A DNA stretch of 64,000 nt from Bacteroidota bacterium (GCA_024743405.1 JANSWP010000007.1:1-64000), one strand, 5' to 3'; counted from the first letter of the stretch, positions 43,901-52,289 are shown. Notes: generated from the sequence alone by a model not told the origin. A program made the numbers and translations.

Positions 43901-45210
43901 CTGTTGGGAATGTTGCAATTGACATTAGTATTCCTGGGGATTCAGGTCAAGAAATGGATGCGTTTGAACTTTGTGAAGCTGATGATCAGGATATTGATTT
44001 GAATGATCTATTGACAAATCAAGATGCTGGAGGTGTTTGGAAAGATGGCAATGGCGTAACTATTGGGAATGTCTTCAATACATTTGGGAGACCCGCAGGA
44101 ACGTATACTTTTACTTATACCGTTACTCCCGCGACACCTTGTCCTGAAGTTGTTTCTCAAGCTCAAGTGGTTATTCATCCTTTACCAATAGCAGATGCGG
44201 GGCAAGATCAAACGCTTACTTGTAATGATTTGATTGGTGAGCTTGGAGGTAGTTCTAGTCAAGGTGATTTTGTTTATGAATGGGTAGGTGGAAACGTTTC
44301 TGATCCAACAGATGGGTTTCCGACGACTACAGAAGCTGGTACCTATACCCTTACCGTTACAAATACATTGACAGGTTGTTCGAGTACAGATGAAGTTGTT
44401 ATTTCAATAGATAATTCTGCACCTATACCAAGTATTTCAATTTCTGATTTGAGTTGTTTTGGTGCTGCAGATGGATTTATATCTGTCGGACCAATTTCAG
44501 GTGGTTCACCGCCATATGAATGTTCCTTCAATGGTGGCGATTTTTCAACTTTAACAATTTTCACAGATTTGAGTGCTGGGCAATATGTAATTGTTTGTAG
44601 AGATTCGAAAGGTTGTGAAACGGAACAAACGGTTATTGTTGAGCAACCGGATGAGTTAAATGTAGAAATTATCGGAGGCTTTGATGATCCAAATAATCCA
44701 ATCATTCAACTCGGTGATAGTGTCTTGATCTCAGTTCAAGTTAATTTACCATTTGATTCTTTGGATGCAGTGATTTGGACTCCAGCAGAAGCCATTCCTT
44801 GCGATACTTGTCCATCATTTTATATGAGTCCCTTTGAAGAAATGACTATTTCTTTGACTGTTCAAGAGGGACAATGTACTGATAATGATAATTTGAAAAT
44901 TTTAGTCAAAAAAGATCGCCCAGTATATGTCCCTAATGCTTTCTCCCCTAATGGAGATGGTGCTAATGACAAATTTGAAATATATGCTGGGTCGAGTGTC
45001 AAGAAAATTAATTCTTTCTTAGTCTTCAATCGTTGGGGAGAAACTGTATGGGAATACACAGATTTTGACCCGAATGATCCAGCTGCCGGTTGGGATGGTT
45101 TGCATAGGGGAGAAGAGTTGAATCCTGCCGTGTTTGTTTGGTTTGCAGAAATCGAATTTATCGATGGAGTAGTGGAGATATTTGAAGGAGATGTGACTTT
45201 GTTAAGATAA
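37975..45210 (+). CDS. Giant repetitive surface protein with CHU_C type IX C-terminal domain
   Basis: A 2411-residue exported protein; its signal segment lies in residues 1-31 (FTLIMLFSAMSFCMSDIYSQ), and a start at the in-frame Met8 is equally possible. After a Cys-rich N-terminal domain (about 32-180) come several Ig/PKD-like domains with paired cysteines (CxxDxExYTxxxP...WxxPxG). Four tandem modules of about 275 residues follow (see repeat entry). A SprB-like repeat (LSCFGAADGFISVGPISGG) and a CHU_C domain (NAFSPNGDGANDKFEIYAG, VFNRWGETVWEY, GDVTLLR) end the protein. It is probably an adhesin or surface-layer filament secreted by the type IX system. No catalytic motif is seen. Confidence 0.87.
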   Translation: MLKILMLMRSKFTLIMLFSAMSFCMSDIYSQCSTVPCPFPMQTNDPTLACILPSPLSLNCHSGVTNNLPVVALPPSWCTTIENNHWYAFVADATSVSFDLECTTCSGGTGIQAAIFSTSDCVNFTFVSPCYGGINAGQTQTVTGTGMVPGQVYYLMIDGQAGAGCNYNINGSSNNVTGAPTNLCIPSSNTGNYIADEISQWEIQPPTAGTILGSPIASVVDVIWTGLGSAQICATSLACPGQPPICIPITIGMDNQEVEEEEVCLGGAVVCGGQTFFAPGVYPITYQTWNGCDSNITCIITPILPVFTDPFEDEVCSPDFYEVCGNFYSTTGIYTSTCMNWQGCDSTVIVDLAVMEPLPVIAPPDELGCGMDATLVLDGTASNFNTATNGNTTFFWTGDGIVGPNDGTTITIDQPGEYCLELTHERNGVFCTETTCVFVDQNIEIPDEPFLDGETEICDGDLENYTVSPNGSVLPTGYIWTTPNGEPFTQVNSTTIEVDWAGSIGGDLCVNAENECGESTPACILININQGPDDPILDGDDMVCDGDVEIYTITNPTADATCVWTVPAGASFSDNGTNIEVDFDGASSGDVCVTCQNDCGVSAEVCISVEVTTPPDEPVFDSGPDQVCNGEVAQYCVVADPNASSYTWDTPAGLLTNQVNCIDIDWTGLQSGNVCVTANSDCGESPQICMLVTVNEAPTATISGMGEFCSGSGSTIDLEVDLTGTSPWTVVYTDGTDTFTESNIDTSPLIIPAGVAGTYTVTDVMDATSCAGLVSGSAEVIENPLPTVVLSGSGAICSGSNQTVDLSIDLTGTPNWTVNWTVNGNDQAPLNNITTSPFILSIGNAQVGNIELTGVTDGNGCTNTGDGNIINIISNDAPTVSNISTTCNATSTGYTVTFDIAGGDSNSYSVTSNILGINGSISTTAPFTFTSDEIPSGDGYSFVVDDANNCDPVTVEDPAVLCDCTTEVGDMDLTLIEQCGVDDVTGVYDDATEILDGDDAVEYVLHEGSGVNIVNQIATNSVPTFGFQAGMNYGTTYYISAIAGNDDGAGAVDQSDPCLAVAQGTPIVFYEIPSAFMIGDVAICEGEMTGLSVEFTGVGPWSLEYDDGSGLQTINGINANPFILDVNPTILTTYTLTDVTDVNCPGEVDGAITVDVNTAVVISNLNTLCNATSTEYTVSFEISNGDPNSYSVSGVTGSISLTAPFVFTSDPIPTGDGFSIDIDDANSCDPQNVNQNIVVCDCVTQVGDMDQNPIDECSDGPIVAVYDNTNEALDGDDLVQYVLHTGNLNLGTIIQTNDTEPSFGFDSATMDYGTTYYVSTIVGNDDGTGNVDPTDPCFQFAQGTPVTFFEVPTGDLSGIVSICEGGDADLTITLTGDSPWSVVINGEQIDNIVSSPFLYNVTPGTTTNYLLESVNDQNCPGGVVGSADVTVNIAPTVSNLMIECDGTNTAYTVSFEIEGGDASCYNVDGTSGNLVGNVFTSNPIASGNGYFIEVDDCNNCGPIVIEEPVIFCDCETLSGEIQVETIEVCGNGPAEATYLGGEVLDDNDDLCFMLHTGDFVPLATNPNEPVFNFQQANMTYGTTYFICAYAGDANTSGCVQLSDPCLSISNDCAEVVFYSQPSATLAGTTTICNGETTDLVINLIGTAPFTITYENVNTGAIETEITSNDVLNIPVSPVTSNEYVLLTVDDANCDGSVSGAASVLVNNPPIISNILSQCNSTNTAYTVTFEIQSLNSMFTINPPLSGTLTGGMFTSNPIDIASDFVFEVDDANGCGPVFAMGSAPTCSCITLPGSMVNNLGTACDVDPITAIHNGDEILDNNDALGFYLQTSPSGSYETAIAYNDAPTFNFDSGNMISGITYYICAAAGDDDGTGSPDPDDDCFLTSNCTPVFWYPTPEVSISGTTTICEGESTDVLFSMMGVPPYAIDYTENGTTKTLVVYSGDTTLTFTPNTPLDFNLISVTSLVSQTVQCFNTAVGNVAIDISIPGDSGQEMDAFELCEADDQDIDLNDLLTNQDAGGVWKDGNGVTIGNVFNTFGRPAGTYTFTYTVTPATPCPEVVSQAQVVIHPLPIADAGQDQTLTCNDLIGELGGSSSQGDFVYEWVGGNVSDPTDGFPTTTEAGTYTLTVTNTLTGCSSTDEVVISIDNSAPIPSISISDLSCFGAADGFISVGPISGGSPPYECSFNGGDFSTLTIFTDLSAGQYVIVCRDSKGCETEQTVIVEQPDELNVEIIGGFDDPNNPIIQLGDSVLISVQVNLPFDSLDAVIWTPAEAIPCDTCPSFYMSPFEEMTISLTVQEGQCTDNDNLKILVKKDRPVYVPNAFSPNGDGANDKFEIYAGSSVKKINSFLVFNRWGETVWEYTDFDPNDPAAGWDGLHRGEELNPAVFVWFAEIEFIDGVVEIFEGDVTLLR
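40603..43932 (+). repeat. Four tandem coding repeats of about 825 bases
   Basis: Module starts are 40603, 41449, 42274 and 43096, spacing 846, 825 and 822 bases, and the last ends near 43932. Each opens with (A/P)(P/V)xxSN(I/L)xxxCxxTxTxYTVxF, continues through an xDDxNxCxP motif and CDCxTxxG, then LDxxDxxxxxLHxG, MxYGTTYYxxAxAGxDD and ICxGExxxL. Copies differ at many residues and at the DNA level, so the duplication is old. The first module is the longest. Confidence 0.8.
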
Positions 45211-45232
45211 CTATTGCTCAAACATAAAATTG

Positions 45233-45271
45233 ACAAAAGGTTCCTTCTTTCGAAGTGAACCTTTTGTTTTT
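45233..45271 (+). terminator. Terminator of the giant surface-protein gene
   Basis: ACAAAAGGTTC (45233-45243) pairs with GAACCTTTTGT (45257-45267) followed by TTTT, 23 bases past the stop. Confidence 0.75.
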
Positions 45272-45299
45272 ATGCGCGAATTATCCGAAAATGAAAAAC

Positions 45300-45324
45300 T
45301 TCCCTATCAAATAAATTTAGGGAA
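45300..45324 (-). terminator. Probable terminator of the histidine kinase gene
   Basis: TTCCCTA (45300-45306) pairs with TAGGGAA (45318-45324). On the minus strand the stem is followed by GTTTTTCATTTT, about 60 bases past the kinase stop. Confidence 0.4.
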
Positions 45325-45384
45325 AATGGTTTGGGTGTTTATACTGTGATTAAGTTGATAGATTAAAATCCTGACTAATTAGTT

Positions 45385-46551
45385 CTAATTGATATTTTTT
45401 GAAATAGAAAATGTGAACGTAGATCCACGGTCTACTTTTGATTTTACGGAAAGCTTTCCTCCATGCTGTTCTACTACTTTTTTGCAAATTGCCAATCCGA
45501 TTCCTGAACCTGAATATTCATTTTTTGGGTGCAATCTTTTGAATAGGAGAAATATAGTCTCATTGTAACCTTCTTCTATCCCTATCCCATTATCTTCTAG
45601 TTCAAATTTCCAGCAATCAGCTTCCGCCCACCCACGAATTTTGATGAAAGAATCAATTTCCTTTCTCGAAAACTTTATTGCATTAGTGATGAGGTGAGTA
45701 AACAAAAGATTAATTTTATTTTTTACCCCAAAAATGATATCTGGCATACTTTCGATGCTAAAATGTATGTTTTTTTCTTCCAATTTTTTGTGTAAAATAC
45801 TGGAAATTATGAAGTTAATGTTTTTTGGATTCAAAGCAATCACTTTGTGTTCTACTTTGTCAAGTATGGAATATGATAGTAAACCATGGATAAGTTCATT
45901 CAAATTATTAACTCCACCAACGATAAAACTTAAATACTCTTTAGCTGATTCATCAAGATGATTTTTATACCTTTTTTCAAGTAACTGGGAAAAGCTTCCA
46001 ATCATCCTCAAAGGCTCTTGCATATCATGAGCAACTAGATGAGCAAAATTTTCTAATTGTAAATTGGAGGAAATTTGTTTAGTTAAGATTTTATTTTTTT
46101 GTTTTAGATCTTTATTATTTTTTTCAAGTAATATTATTTTTTCCTTTATTTGGGTGATATCCTCAAGGTATAGAACTCCACCTGAAAAAATTCCCTCTTC
46201 TTTAAAACTGTTCATTTTTAGTTTTAAGAATTTGCTGTTATTTTTTAAAGTATTGAAAGATGTATCTATTTCAAATTTTGGGAGTCTATTGGTTACCAAT
46301 CCCTCAATTAAATAATTAAAGCTAGAATCTTTGGAAAAGGGAAGAATTGAAATATGACGATTATTCAGGTAGTTTCCTTCCGGAATTTCTAGTAGACGAC
46401 AGAAAGCTGTATTTGCTGTTACAAATCGCAATTCTTCATCAACGATGGCTATTGCTATAGCATTTTCCTGATTAATGGATAAGTACAGCTTATCCTTTAT
46501 GATGTTTTCTTGAGGACTAAATTTTATTGAATTCGATTCGATTAATTGCAT
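45385..46551 (-). CDS. Orphan PAS-domain sensor histidine kinase
   Basis: A 388-residue kinase with no membrane helix, so it is likely cytoplasmic. A PAS domain occupies about residues 25-135 (AIAIAIVDEELRFVTANTAFCRLLEI, LYLEDITQIKE), and a coiled coil (EKNNKDLKQKNKILTKQI) joins it to the HisKA domain. The phosphorylated residue is His175 in AHDMQEPLRMIGSFSQLL, the variant H-box common in phytochrome-type and Bacteroidota kinases. The ATPase domain shows THLITNAIKFSR (N box), LEDNGIGIE (G1) and GSGIGLAICKKVVEQHGG (G2). No response regulator gene is adjacent. It may signal to a separate regulator or act with a chemosensory-type network; the ligand is unknown. Confidence 0.92.
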   Translation of the reverse strand: MQLIESNSIKFSPQENIIKDKLYLSINQENAIAIAIVDEELRFVTANTAFCRLLEIPEGNYLNNRHISILPFSKDSSFNYLIEGLVTNRLPKFEIDTSFNTLKNNSKFLKLKMNSFKEEGIFSGGVLYLEDITQIKEKIILLEKNNKDLKQKNKILTKQISSNLQLENFAHLVAHDMQEPLRMIGSFSQLLEKRYKNHLDESAKEYLSFIVGGVNNLNELIHGLLSYSILDKVEHKVIALNPKNINFIISSILHKKLEEKNIHFSIESMPDIIFGVKNKINLLFTHLITNAIKFSRKEIDSFIKIRGWAEADCWKFELEDNGIGIEEGYNETIFLLFKRLHPKNEYSGSGIGLAICKKVVEQHGGKLSVKSKVDRGSTFTFSISKNIN

Positions 46552-47119
46552 GGGACCTTCTTTTATAGTAAGAATAATAGGAGAGGAATTTATCTTTAGC
46601 CGAATTTTCTATCATTTTATTCAAACAAAAATGCATTGGAGTCAATAGAAGTGTAATGTTTTTTAGAATTTTAGAGAACAAGTAATTTTTAAGGAAATTA
46701 TATCGTTTAATTAAATTATTGTTTCCAATTTCCTATTGGATCAAAAGTAATTTTTGAGAATAGCATTTATTTTTGAAATTTTAATGATTTGTGACATAGT
46801 AAAAATATGGTACAATTAGTATGCCTATCCTAAAGTCCTTGTAGATTTAGTTTTTCAGTTAAAGAAATGAACTTGGATCAAAGAAATGTACCTAAAATGT
46901 GAAGTATGATTTTCTTGATTATTTAATTTACCCAAATGGTAGCAGAAGTTTATTGCTATCAAAATTGAAAAGGTAAGAGATCCTTAAACTCGTCCTTGTC
47001 TGTTAAAATTTTTATAATTTCACCGCACACAGGCTAAGGGCAAAAGTTTATAGGTTTTAGCTTGTACTTCATACATTGTTATAATCTACTCTTTAAGCGA
47101 AACACAAAACCATTCTAAG
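46552..47119. other. Gene-free divergent intergenic region
   Basis: This 568-base AT-rich region separates the kinase (minus) from the TPR gene (plus). A 7-bp stem, GGTAGCA (about 46937) with TGCTATC around AGAAGTTTAT, is the only structure I see. No TAnnTTTG element and no RNA gene were identified. The promoters for both genes must lie here. Confidence 0.5.
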
Positions 47120-50100
47120 ATGAAGTTTAATAAAATAATGTTTTTGCTAGCGATGACTTGTATAAGTGCTGTTTCTTTTGCACAAAAAACGACAGTATTT
47201 ACAGAGGCGAATTTGGCATATAAAGCCGGCGAAGAATTTTATGACAAAGGTTTATATTCGGCTGCGATTAAAGAATACAAAAAAGCCATGGTTCTATTGC
47301 TTCCTGCCAATGAACCGGAATCAAAAATGCTTAGGACTAGAGCAGAATTAGGGTATGCGAAAGGTGCCGTACGGTTAGATTGGCCAGATGGAGAAAAACT
47401 CATTCTTGATTTTATCCGGAAATATCAGCCTGATCCTATTGCTAATCAAGCATTAATTGAGGTTGCCAACTATTTCTATAATGCGAAAAAATATGATAAA
47501 GCAATAGAGTTCTTTTCTCAAATCCCATCCTGGGAATTGACGGAAGAACAAAGATCTGAGGTTCGTTTTAAAATGGGCTATTCCTTTTTTGTTAAGAAAA
47601 AATTTAGTGAAGCAAAAAATAATTTCACTGAAGTAAAAGCTATTGAAAACCAATACTATTATCCGACGAACTACTATTTTGGTTTGTGTGAATTTTTTCT
47701 TGGCAATTATGAGCAAGCAGTTCAATCTTTTCGATTGGTTGAACGATCAAAAAAATATAAGGCTCATGTCCCATACTATATTACTCAAATCTATTTTGCA
47801 GAAGGGGATTTTGATCAAGTGGTCGCTTATGGAGAACCAAAATTAAAAGATCCTCAAGTTCGACGAAAGAAGGAGATTAATCAATTGGTTGGACAATCCT
47901 ATTTTGAACAAGGAAGCTATACTGAGGCTTTACCATTCTTAGAGGAATATGCGGAACGTTCAGGAAAACTGAAAGCTGAAGAATTTTATCAAATCGGGTA
48001 TACCCAATACTCCGTTGGACAATATGACAAAGCTATTAAAAACCTTCAGCAATTAGAATCTGAAGATAGTGAGATGGTTCAGTACGCTTTATTTTATTTG
48101 GGAGATGCGTACTTGAAAACGGGTAACAAATCCGCGGCCAGGAATGCTTTTGGAAAAGCTTCTAGAATGGATTTTGATACAAACATTAAAGAAGATGCCC
48201 TTTTCAATTTTGCGAAATTGTCCTATGAATTAAAATATGATCGGGATGCTTTGGTAAGTCTTCAAAAATTTAAGCCTGGTTCAAAATATTATATGGAAGC
48301 TCAAGAGCTTTTGAGTGATATTTTCTTGAATACTAGAGATTATGCAAGAGCTTTAAAGATATTGGAAGATATGCCCAATAAAACACCTCAATTAAGAGAA
48401 GCCTATCAACAAGTTGCATATTACCGTGGACAGCAATTGTACAAAGAAGGAAAATTTGATGAAGCAAAAAGGCACTTCCAAAAATCTCTAGATACACCAA
48501 TAGACAAAAAATTTAAAGCATTGGCGACTTATTGGATGGGAGATATCGCCCATGACAAAAAGCAATTTGATGAAAGTAAACGTCAGTTAGGGCAGTTCTT
48601 AACTTTAGCAAAAAGTATTAAAGATTTACCAGACGAATCTTCTGTTTTTACAGCTAACTATCTACAGGGTTATAATTATCTAAAACAGAAAAACTATAAT
48701 TCTGCTTTAGGTTATTTTCAAGATGCTGTTGCTGGAATTAAACGAAATTCTATGTTTATTAGAAATCGGATGGTTAAAGAAGATGTGTTAGGTGATGCGA
48801 CATTGAGAGCAGGAGATTGCCTATTTAAAAGGAATAAATATAGTGAAGCCGTTAAATTTTATAATGCGGCTATCAATGGAGGGTATGCAGGTTTTGAGTA
48901 TGCCATATTCCAAAAAGCATTGATTGAAGGACTTCGGAAAAGAACAACTGAAAAAATAATAGCTTTAGAGAATTTGGTAGATAATCATCCAAACTCTGAC
49001 TATGCTGACGATGCACTTTTTCAGCTAGGTATCACCTATCAAGACATTAATCAATACAATAAGGCTATTAAGCCATTGAAAGATTTGGTGGCGAACTATC
49101 GAGGTTCAAACCTTGTGAACCCTTCATTATTGAGGCTTGGGTTGATAACTTACAATCAAGGAAGTATGCAAACGGCGGTGAATTATTACAAACAAATTTT
49201 TGCCAATAACCCATCTGCTGGTGAAGCAAATGCAGCTTTAACTGCTTTAGAAGAAATATATATTGACGATTTGGGAGATCCTGATGGTTATGCATCCTTT
49301 TTGGAGACTGTTCCTGGTTACAAGATGGACAATTATTCAAGAGATACATTGAATTTTAAAGCTGCCGAGTCTGCCTTTGAAAATGGCAATTACAATCGGG
49401 CGATTGATGGTTTTACAGATTATATTCGAAAATTTCCAAATGGTCGAAACTTGTTGGTCGCTTATTATCACAGAGGTGAGTCCTACACGGTTTTAAAAAA
49501 CTATACAAAAGCATTGGCGGATTATGATTGGGTAGTAAGAAAAGGACAAAGTCGGTATTATGTAAAAGCACTCGAAAAAGCAGCGATTATTGCTTACCAC
49601 AATGAGCAAAATTTTGAAAAAGCTTATGAATATTATTCAAAATTGGAAACAGAGGCGACTACAGCTGATATGCGTTTCGAGGCTCAACTAGGTGGTTTAC
49701 GCTCGGCATATAGAACCAATAATACTTCCGCTGTGGCTAAATTGGCAAGAAAAGTTGCTCAAAATCCATCGGCTAATCAAGAGCAAATATCTACTGCTAA
49801 TTTCTACTTAGGTAAGGTAGCTTTTGATGAGAAGGATTATAACACAGCTTTGAGTGCATTGCGAAAAGTAGTGAAACAAAGTGACAATGAGCAAACTGCA
49901 GAAGCCCGGTACCTTATAGCTTATATCCAATATACACAGCGGAACCTAGAAACTGCCAAAGAGATGTGTATTAATGCGAATAAAGAAAGTTCAAGCTTCC
50001 CATATTGGGTCGCAAAGTCTGTGATTCTTTTGTCAGATATTTTCGCTGAACAAAACGATTTGTTTAATGCTAAAGCTGCATTAGAAGCTTTGATTGAAAA

Positions 50101-50239
50101 TTATGATGGTGACCAAGAATTGATAAATATAGCTAAAGCCAAACTACAAAGATTGGAGCAACAATCGGCTGCTTCAAGTAGATTGGATAGAGGAACTGAT
50201 GACGGAAAGTTCTTAATTGAAGATGATGGAGGGAATTAA
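47120..50239 (+). CDS. Long exported TPR protein
   Basis: A 1039-residue protein with a signal peptide (MKFNKIMFLLAMTCISAVSFAQ). Almost the whole mature chain is tetratricopeptide repeats: AYKAGEEFYDKGLYSAAIKEYKKA, AEEFYQIGYTQYSVGQYDKAIKNLQQL, YRGQQLYKEGKFDEAKRHFQKSL, DDALFQLGITYQDINQYNKAIKPL, and ARYLIAYIQYTQRNLETAKEMC. I estimate twenty or more units. It would form a periplasmic helical scaffold, resembling the long TolA/YbgF-like Bacteroidota TPR proteins. It is followed 93 bases later by a beta-barrel gene, a pairing I recall from other Bacteroidota, suggesting joint action at the outer membrane. No CHU_C domain is present. Confidence 0.87.
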   Translation: MKFNKIMFLLAMTCISAVSFAQKTTVFTEANLAYKAGEEFYDKGLYSAAIKEYKKAMVLLLPANEPESKMLRTRAELGYAKGAVRLDWPDGEKLILDFIRKYQPDPIANQALIEVANYFYNAKKYDKAIEFFSQIPSWELTEEQRSEVRFKMGYSFFVKKKFSEAKNNFTEVKAIENQYYYPTNYYFGLCEFFLGNYEQAVQSFRLVERSKKYKAHVPYYITQIYFAEGDFDQVVAYGEPKLKDPQVRRKKEINQLVGQSYFEQGSYTEALPFLEEYAERSGKLKAEEFYQIGYTQYSVGQYDKAIKNLQQLESEDSEMVQYALFYLGDAYLKTGNKSAARNAFGKASRMDFDTNIKEDALFNFAKLSYELKYDRDALVSLQKFKPGSKYYMEAQELLSDIFLNTRDYARALKILEDMPNKTPQLREAYQQVAYYRGQQLYKEGKFDEAKRHFQKSLDTPIDKKFKALATYWMGDIAHDKKQFDESKRQLGQFLTLAKSIKDLPDESSVFTANYLQGYNYLKQKNYNSALGYFQDAVAGIKRNSMFIRNRMVKEDVLGDATLRAGDCLFKRNKYSEAVKFYNAAINGGYAGFEYAIFQKALIEGLRKRTTEKIIALENLVDNHPNSDYADDALFQLGITYQDINQYNKAIKPLKDLVANYRGSNLVNPSLLRLGLITYNQGSMQTAVNYYKQIFANNPSAGEANAALTALEEIYIDDLGDPDGYASFLETVPGYKMDNYSRDTLNFKAAESAFENGNYNRAIDGFTDYIRKFPNGRNLLVAYYHRGESYTVLKNYTKALADYDWVVRKGQSRYYVKALEKAAIIAYHNEQNFEKAYEYYSKLETEATTADMRFEAQLGGLRSAYRTNNTSAVAKLARKVAQNPSANQEQISTANFYLGKVAFDEKDYNTALSALRKVVKQSDNEQTAEARYLIAYIQYTQRNLETAKEMCINANKESSSFPYWVAKSVILLSDIFAEQNDLFNAKAALEALIENYDGDQELINIAKAKLQRLEQQSAASSRLDRGTDDGKFLIEDDGGN

Positions 50240-50251
50240 TTTATCTAAATG

Positions 50252-50289
50252 AAAGGTGTCTTCATTGGTAGTTCTTAATAAGCACCTTT
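50252..50289 (+). terminator. Weak hairpin between the TPR and barrel genes
   Basis: AAAGGTG (50252-50258) pairs with CACCTTT (50283-50289) around a long loop with no T tract behind it. It may attenuate rather than end transcription into the barrel gene. Confidence 0.25.
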
Positions 50290-50332
50290 AAGAGAGTTGA
50301 GTAAATAATTTTCAAATTAACAAAAAAAGAGA

Positions 50333-51982
50333 ATGAAAAATATAAAATTAATAACCGCTTGTTTGACAATTTTCATTTCAATTCAGATTCAAGCTCAGGT
50401 AGATTTGCCAACAGAACAAGTTGAAGTAATCAAAAATTTTGAGGCAACATTGGAAGAGACTGAGAAAGTTCCAATTGACCCAGAATTGCCACCATTAGAT
50501 ACTTCCACACAGCTACAACAATATCAAATCCCTCAAACGCATCAATTGGAAGTGGATTATCCTGCACCAAAAATTCGACCTTTGGCGATGAGACCAGATG
50601 CGTTGCCCAATATTTATGATGCCTATTTAAAGATAGGGGCTGGTTTACCAACGAGTTTTCTAGGAGAAGGTTATTATGGAAAATTTGTAGATGGGAAATA
50701 TGATGTTGGATTAAATTTGAAATATCATTTAGGGAATTTTACTGGAGATGATATAGAGAATCAAAAGTTTAGAAATGTTAATGTTGGTGCGAATGGTACC
50801 TATTATTTAGATCAGGGTTTTGCAGTGGCTGGTAAGGTTGATTATTCTTCGGATAAGTTTCATTACTACGGTTATAATTTTGATGATAGCGGTTTAACTG
50901 GAATTGACGAAAATGATGTTCAACAATATTTTAATACCATCGATATTGGTGCTAATATCTTTAATGGAGTAGAGAATGTTGGGGATATCAATTATTCGGC
51001 AGGATTTGACTTCTACAATTTGCAAGATAAATTTGCGAGTAAAGAAACTGGAATGAATTTATATATAGATGCTACTAAATGGATTGGTGGCACGCATTCG
51101 TTTGATTTCAATATAGCAGCCGACTTTACTACGTATAAAGATACTGTTAAGCAAAAACTTAATAACTATTATTTGCAGCCTGCTTTTACTTATCATGGAG
51201 ATATTTTTAATGCAAAAATTGGGATGAATTTAGTGGCTAATAATGATGAGTTTCAGTTTTTCCCGGATATAGAGGCAATTGTAAATGTGACTGGAAGTGA
51301 GTTGGCGATTTTTGCTGGTGCTAAAGGAGATTTACAGAAAAACACTTATCGTTCACTCACAGATTATAATCCTTTTGTTTCTTATCGATCCCCGACATTG
51401 AGTTTGAAGAATACCAAATATTTCGAATATTATGGAGGAATAAAAGGAAATATCAAGATCATTGAATATCAAGCAAAAGTAGGATTCAGAACTGTGGATA
51501 GTTTGGCGTTGTTTCAGGTAGATGATATGCCACCGGATCCTTTGCAAAGGACTTTCAAACCAGTATATGACAATGGAAATATTTTATCTATAGGTGGTTC
51601 TTTGAAAGCGAATATTACAAAGACAATTGAGTTGATCGGTACCGCAAATTATAATATTTATGATATGGATACTGAAATTAAAGCTTGGCATTTGCCTGCT
51701 TTAGAAATCAATAGTGCGTTAATTGTCAAACTCCTTGAGGATAAACTGCGAGTTAAAACTCAAGTTTTTGTGGAGAATGGTGTACCCTACAAGCTAGCTG
51801 ATGGAACTTCTGATAATCTAAACTCTCTTTTTGATCTTAGTTTAGGTGCAGAATATTTATTCACTGAAAATATTGGTGCATTTTTCGATGTCAATAACTT
51901 ATTAGATAACAAACGGCAACGATGGCGTTATTATCCAACTTATGGATTGAATGTAATGCTTGGTTTAACGGCACGATTCTAA
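50333..51982 (+). CDS. Outer-membrane beta-barrel protein (TonB-receptor-like barrel, no plug)
   Basis: A 549-residue exported protein with a signal peptide ending at SIQIQAQ. Residues about 25-95 are Pro/Glu-rich (TEKVPIDPELPPLDTSTQ, HQLEVDYPAPKIRPLAMRP) and could span the periplasm. The remainder consists of alternating polar/hydrophobic strands (YDVGLNLKYHLGNF, NVGANGTYYLDQGFAVAGKVDY, FDFNIAADFTTY) and ends in an aromatic strand NVMLGLTARF, the C-terminal Phe signal for barrel assembly. LFDLSLGAEYLFTENIGAFFDVNNLLDNK is typical of TonB-dependent receptor barrels, but there is no plug domain or TonB box. Together with the TPR protein upstream it may form an envelope assembly. Confidence 0.83.
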   Translation: MKNIKLITACLTIFISIQIQAQVDLPTEQVEVIKNFEATLEETEKVPIDPELPPLDTSTQLQQYQIPQTHQLEVDYPAPKIRPLAMRPDALPNIYDAYLKIGAGLPTSFLGEGYYGKFVDGKYDVGLNLKYHLGNFTGDDIENQKFRNVNVGANGTYYLDQGFAVAGKVDYSSDKFHYYGYNFDDSGLTGIDENDVQQYFNTIDIGANIFNGVENVGDINYSAGFDFYNLQDKFASKETGMNLYIDATKWIGGTHSFDFNIAADFTTYKDTVKQKLNNYYLQPAFTYHGDIFNAKIGMNLVANNDEFQFFPDIEAIVNVTGSELAIFAGAKGDLQKNTYRSLTDYNPFVSYRSPTLSLKNTKYFEYYGGIKGNIKIIEYQAKVGFRTVDSLALFQVDDMPPDPLQRTFKPVYDNGNILSIGGSLKANITKTIELIGTANYNIYDMDTEIKAWHLPALEINSALIVKLLEDKLRVKTQVFVENGVPYKLADGTSDNLNSLFDLSLGAEYLFTENIGAFFDVNNLLDNKRQRWRYYPTYGLNVMLGLTARF

Positions 51983-52003
51983 GCTCATCTGCATTCCAAA
52001 AAG

Positions 52004-52046
52004 AAAAAAACGCTGATTATCCAGTTGGGTTCTCAGCGTTTTTTTT
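52004..52046 (+). terminator. Terminator of the TPR-barrel operon
   Basis: AAAAAAACGCTGA (52004-52015) pairs with TCAGCGTTTTTTTT (52033-52046), with a strong T tract. Confidence 0.8.
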
Positions 52047-52258
52047 GAGGATTTGTCCTACAAATATTGCTTCCTATACAGATTGTTTTACCCCATTATC
52101 TAACCATGAGCATGCTATTTTGTGTTTTGCCAGCCGGGAAAATTAATTCAAACATAGTTCAATGCATTTTTCTCGTTTTTCTAGAAATTTTATGAATGAA
52201 AAATGACGCTTTTTCATATTACCAACGTTATTAGATCGACCCTCCAAAAATTTGACCT

Positions 52259-52266
52259 TATCTTTG
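52259..52266 (+). promoter_or_regulatory. -7 element of the DUF6089-like gene
   Basis: TATCTTTG matches TAnnTTTG, 24 bases before ATG 52290. It lies inside the longer open frame that starts at 52203, so it supports the later start. Confidence 0.55.
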
Positions 52267-52289
52267 CACAAATATTAAATAAAGAAATA

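Noticed and set aside
37975-45210. Regular repeats resembling a CRISPR or satellite array
   Set aside because: The period is about 825 bases, divisible by three, and the reading frame is kept, so they are protein modules.
51922-52146. 74-residue open frame after the barrel gene
   Set aside because: It is an out-of-frame extension through the barrel end and the terminator at 52004-52046.
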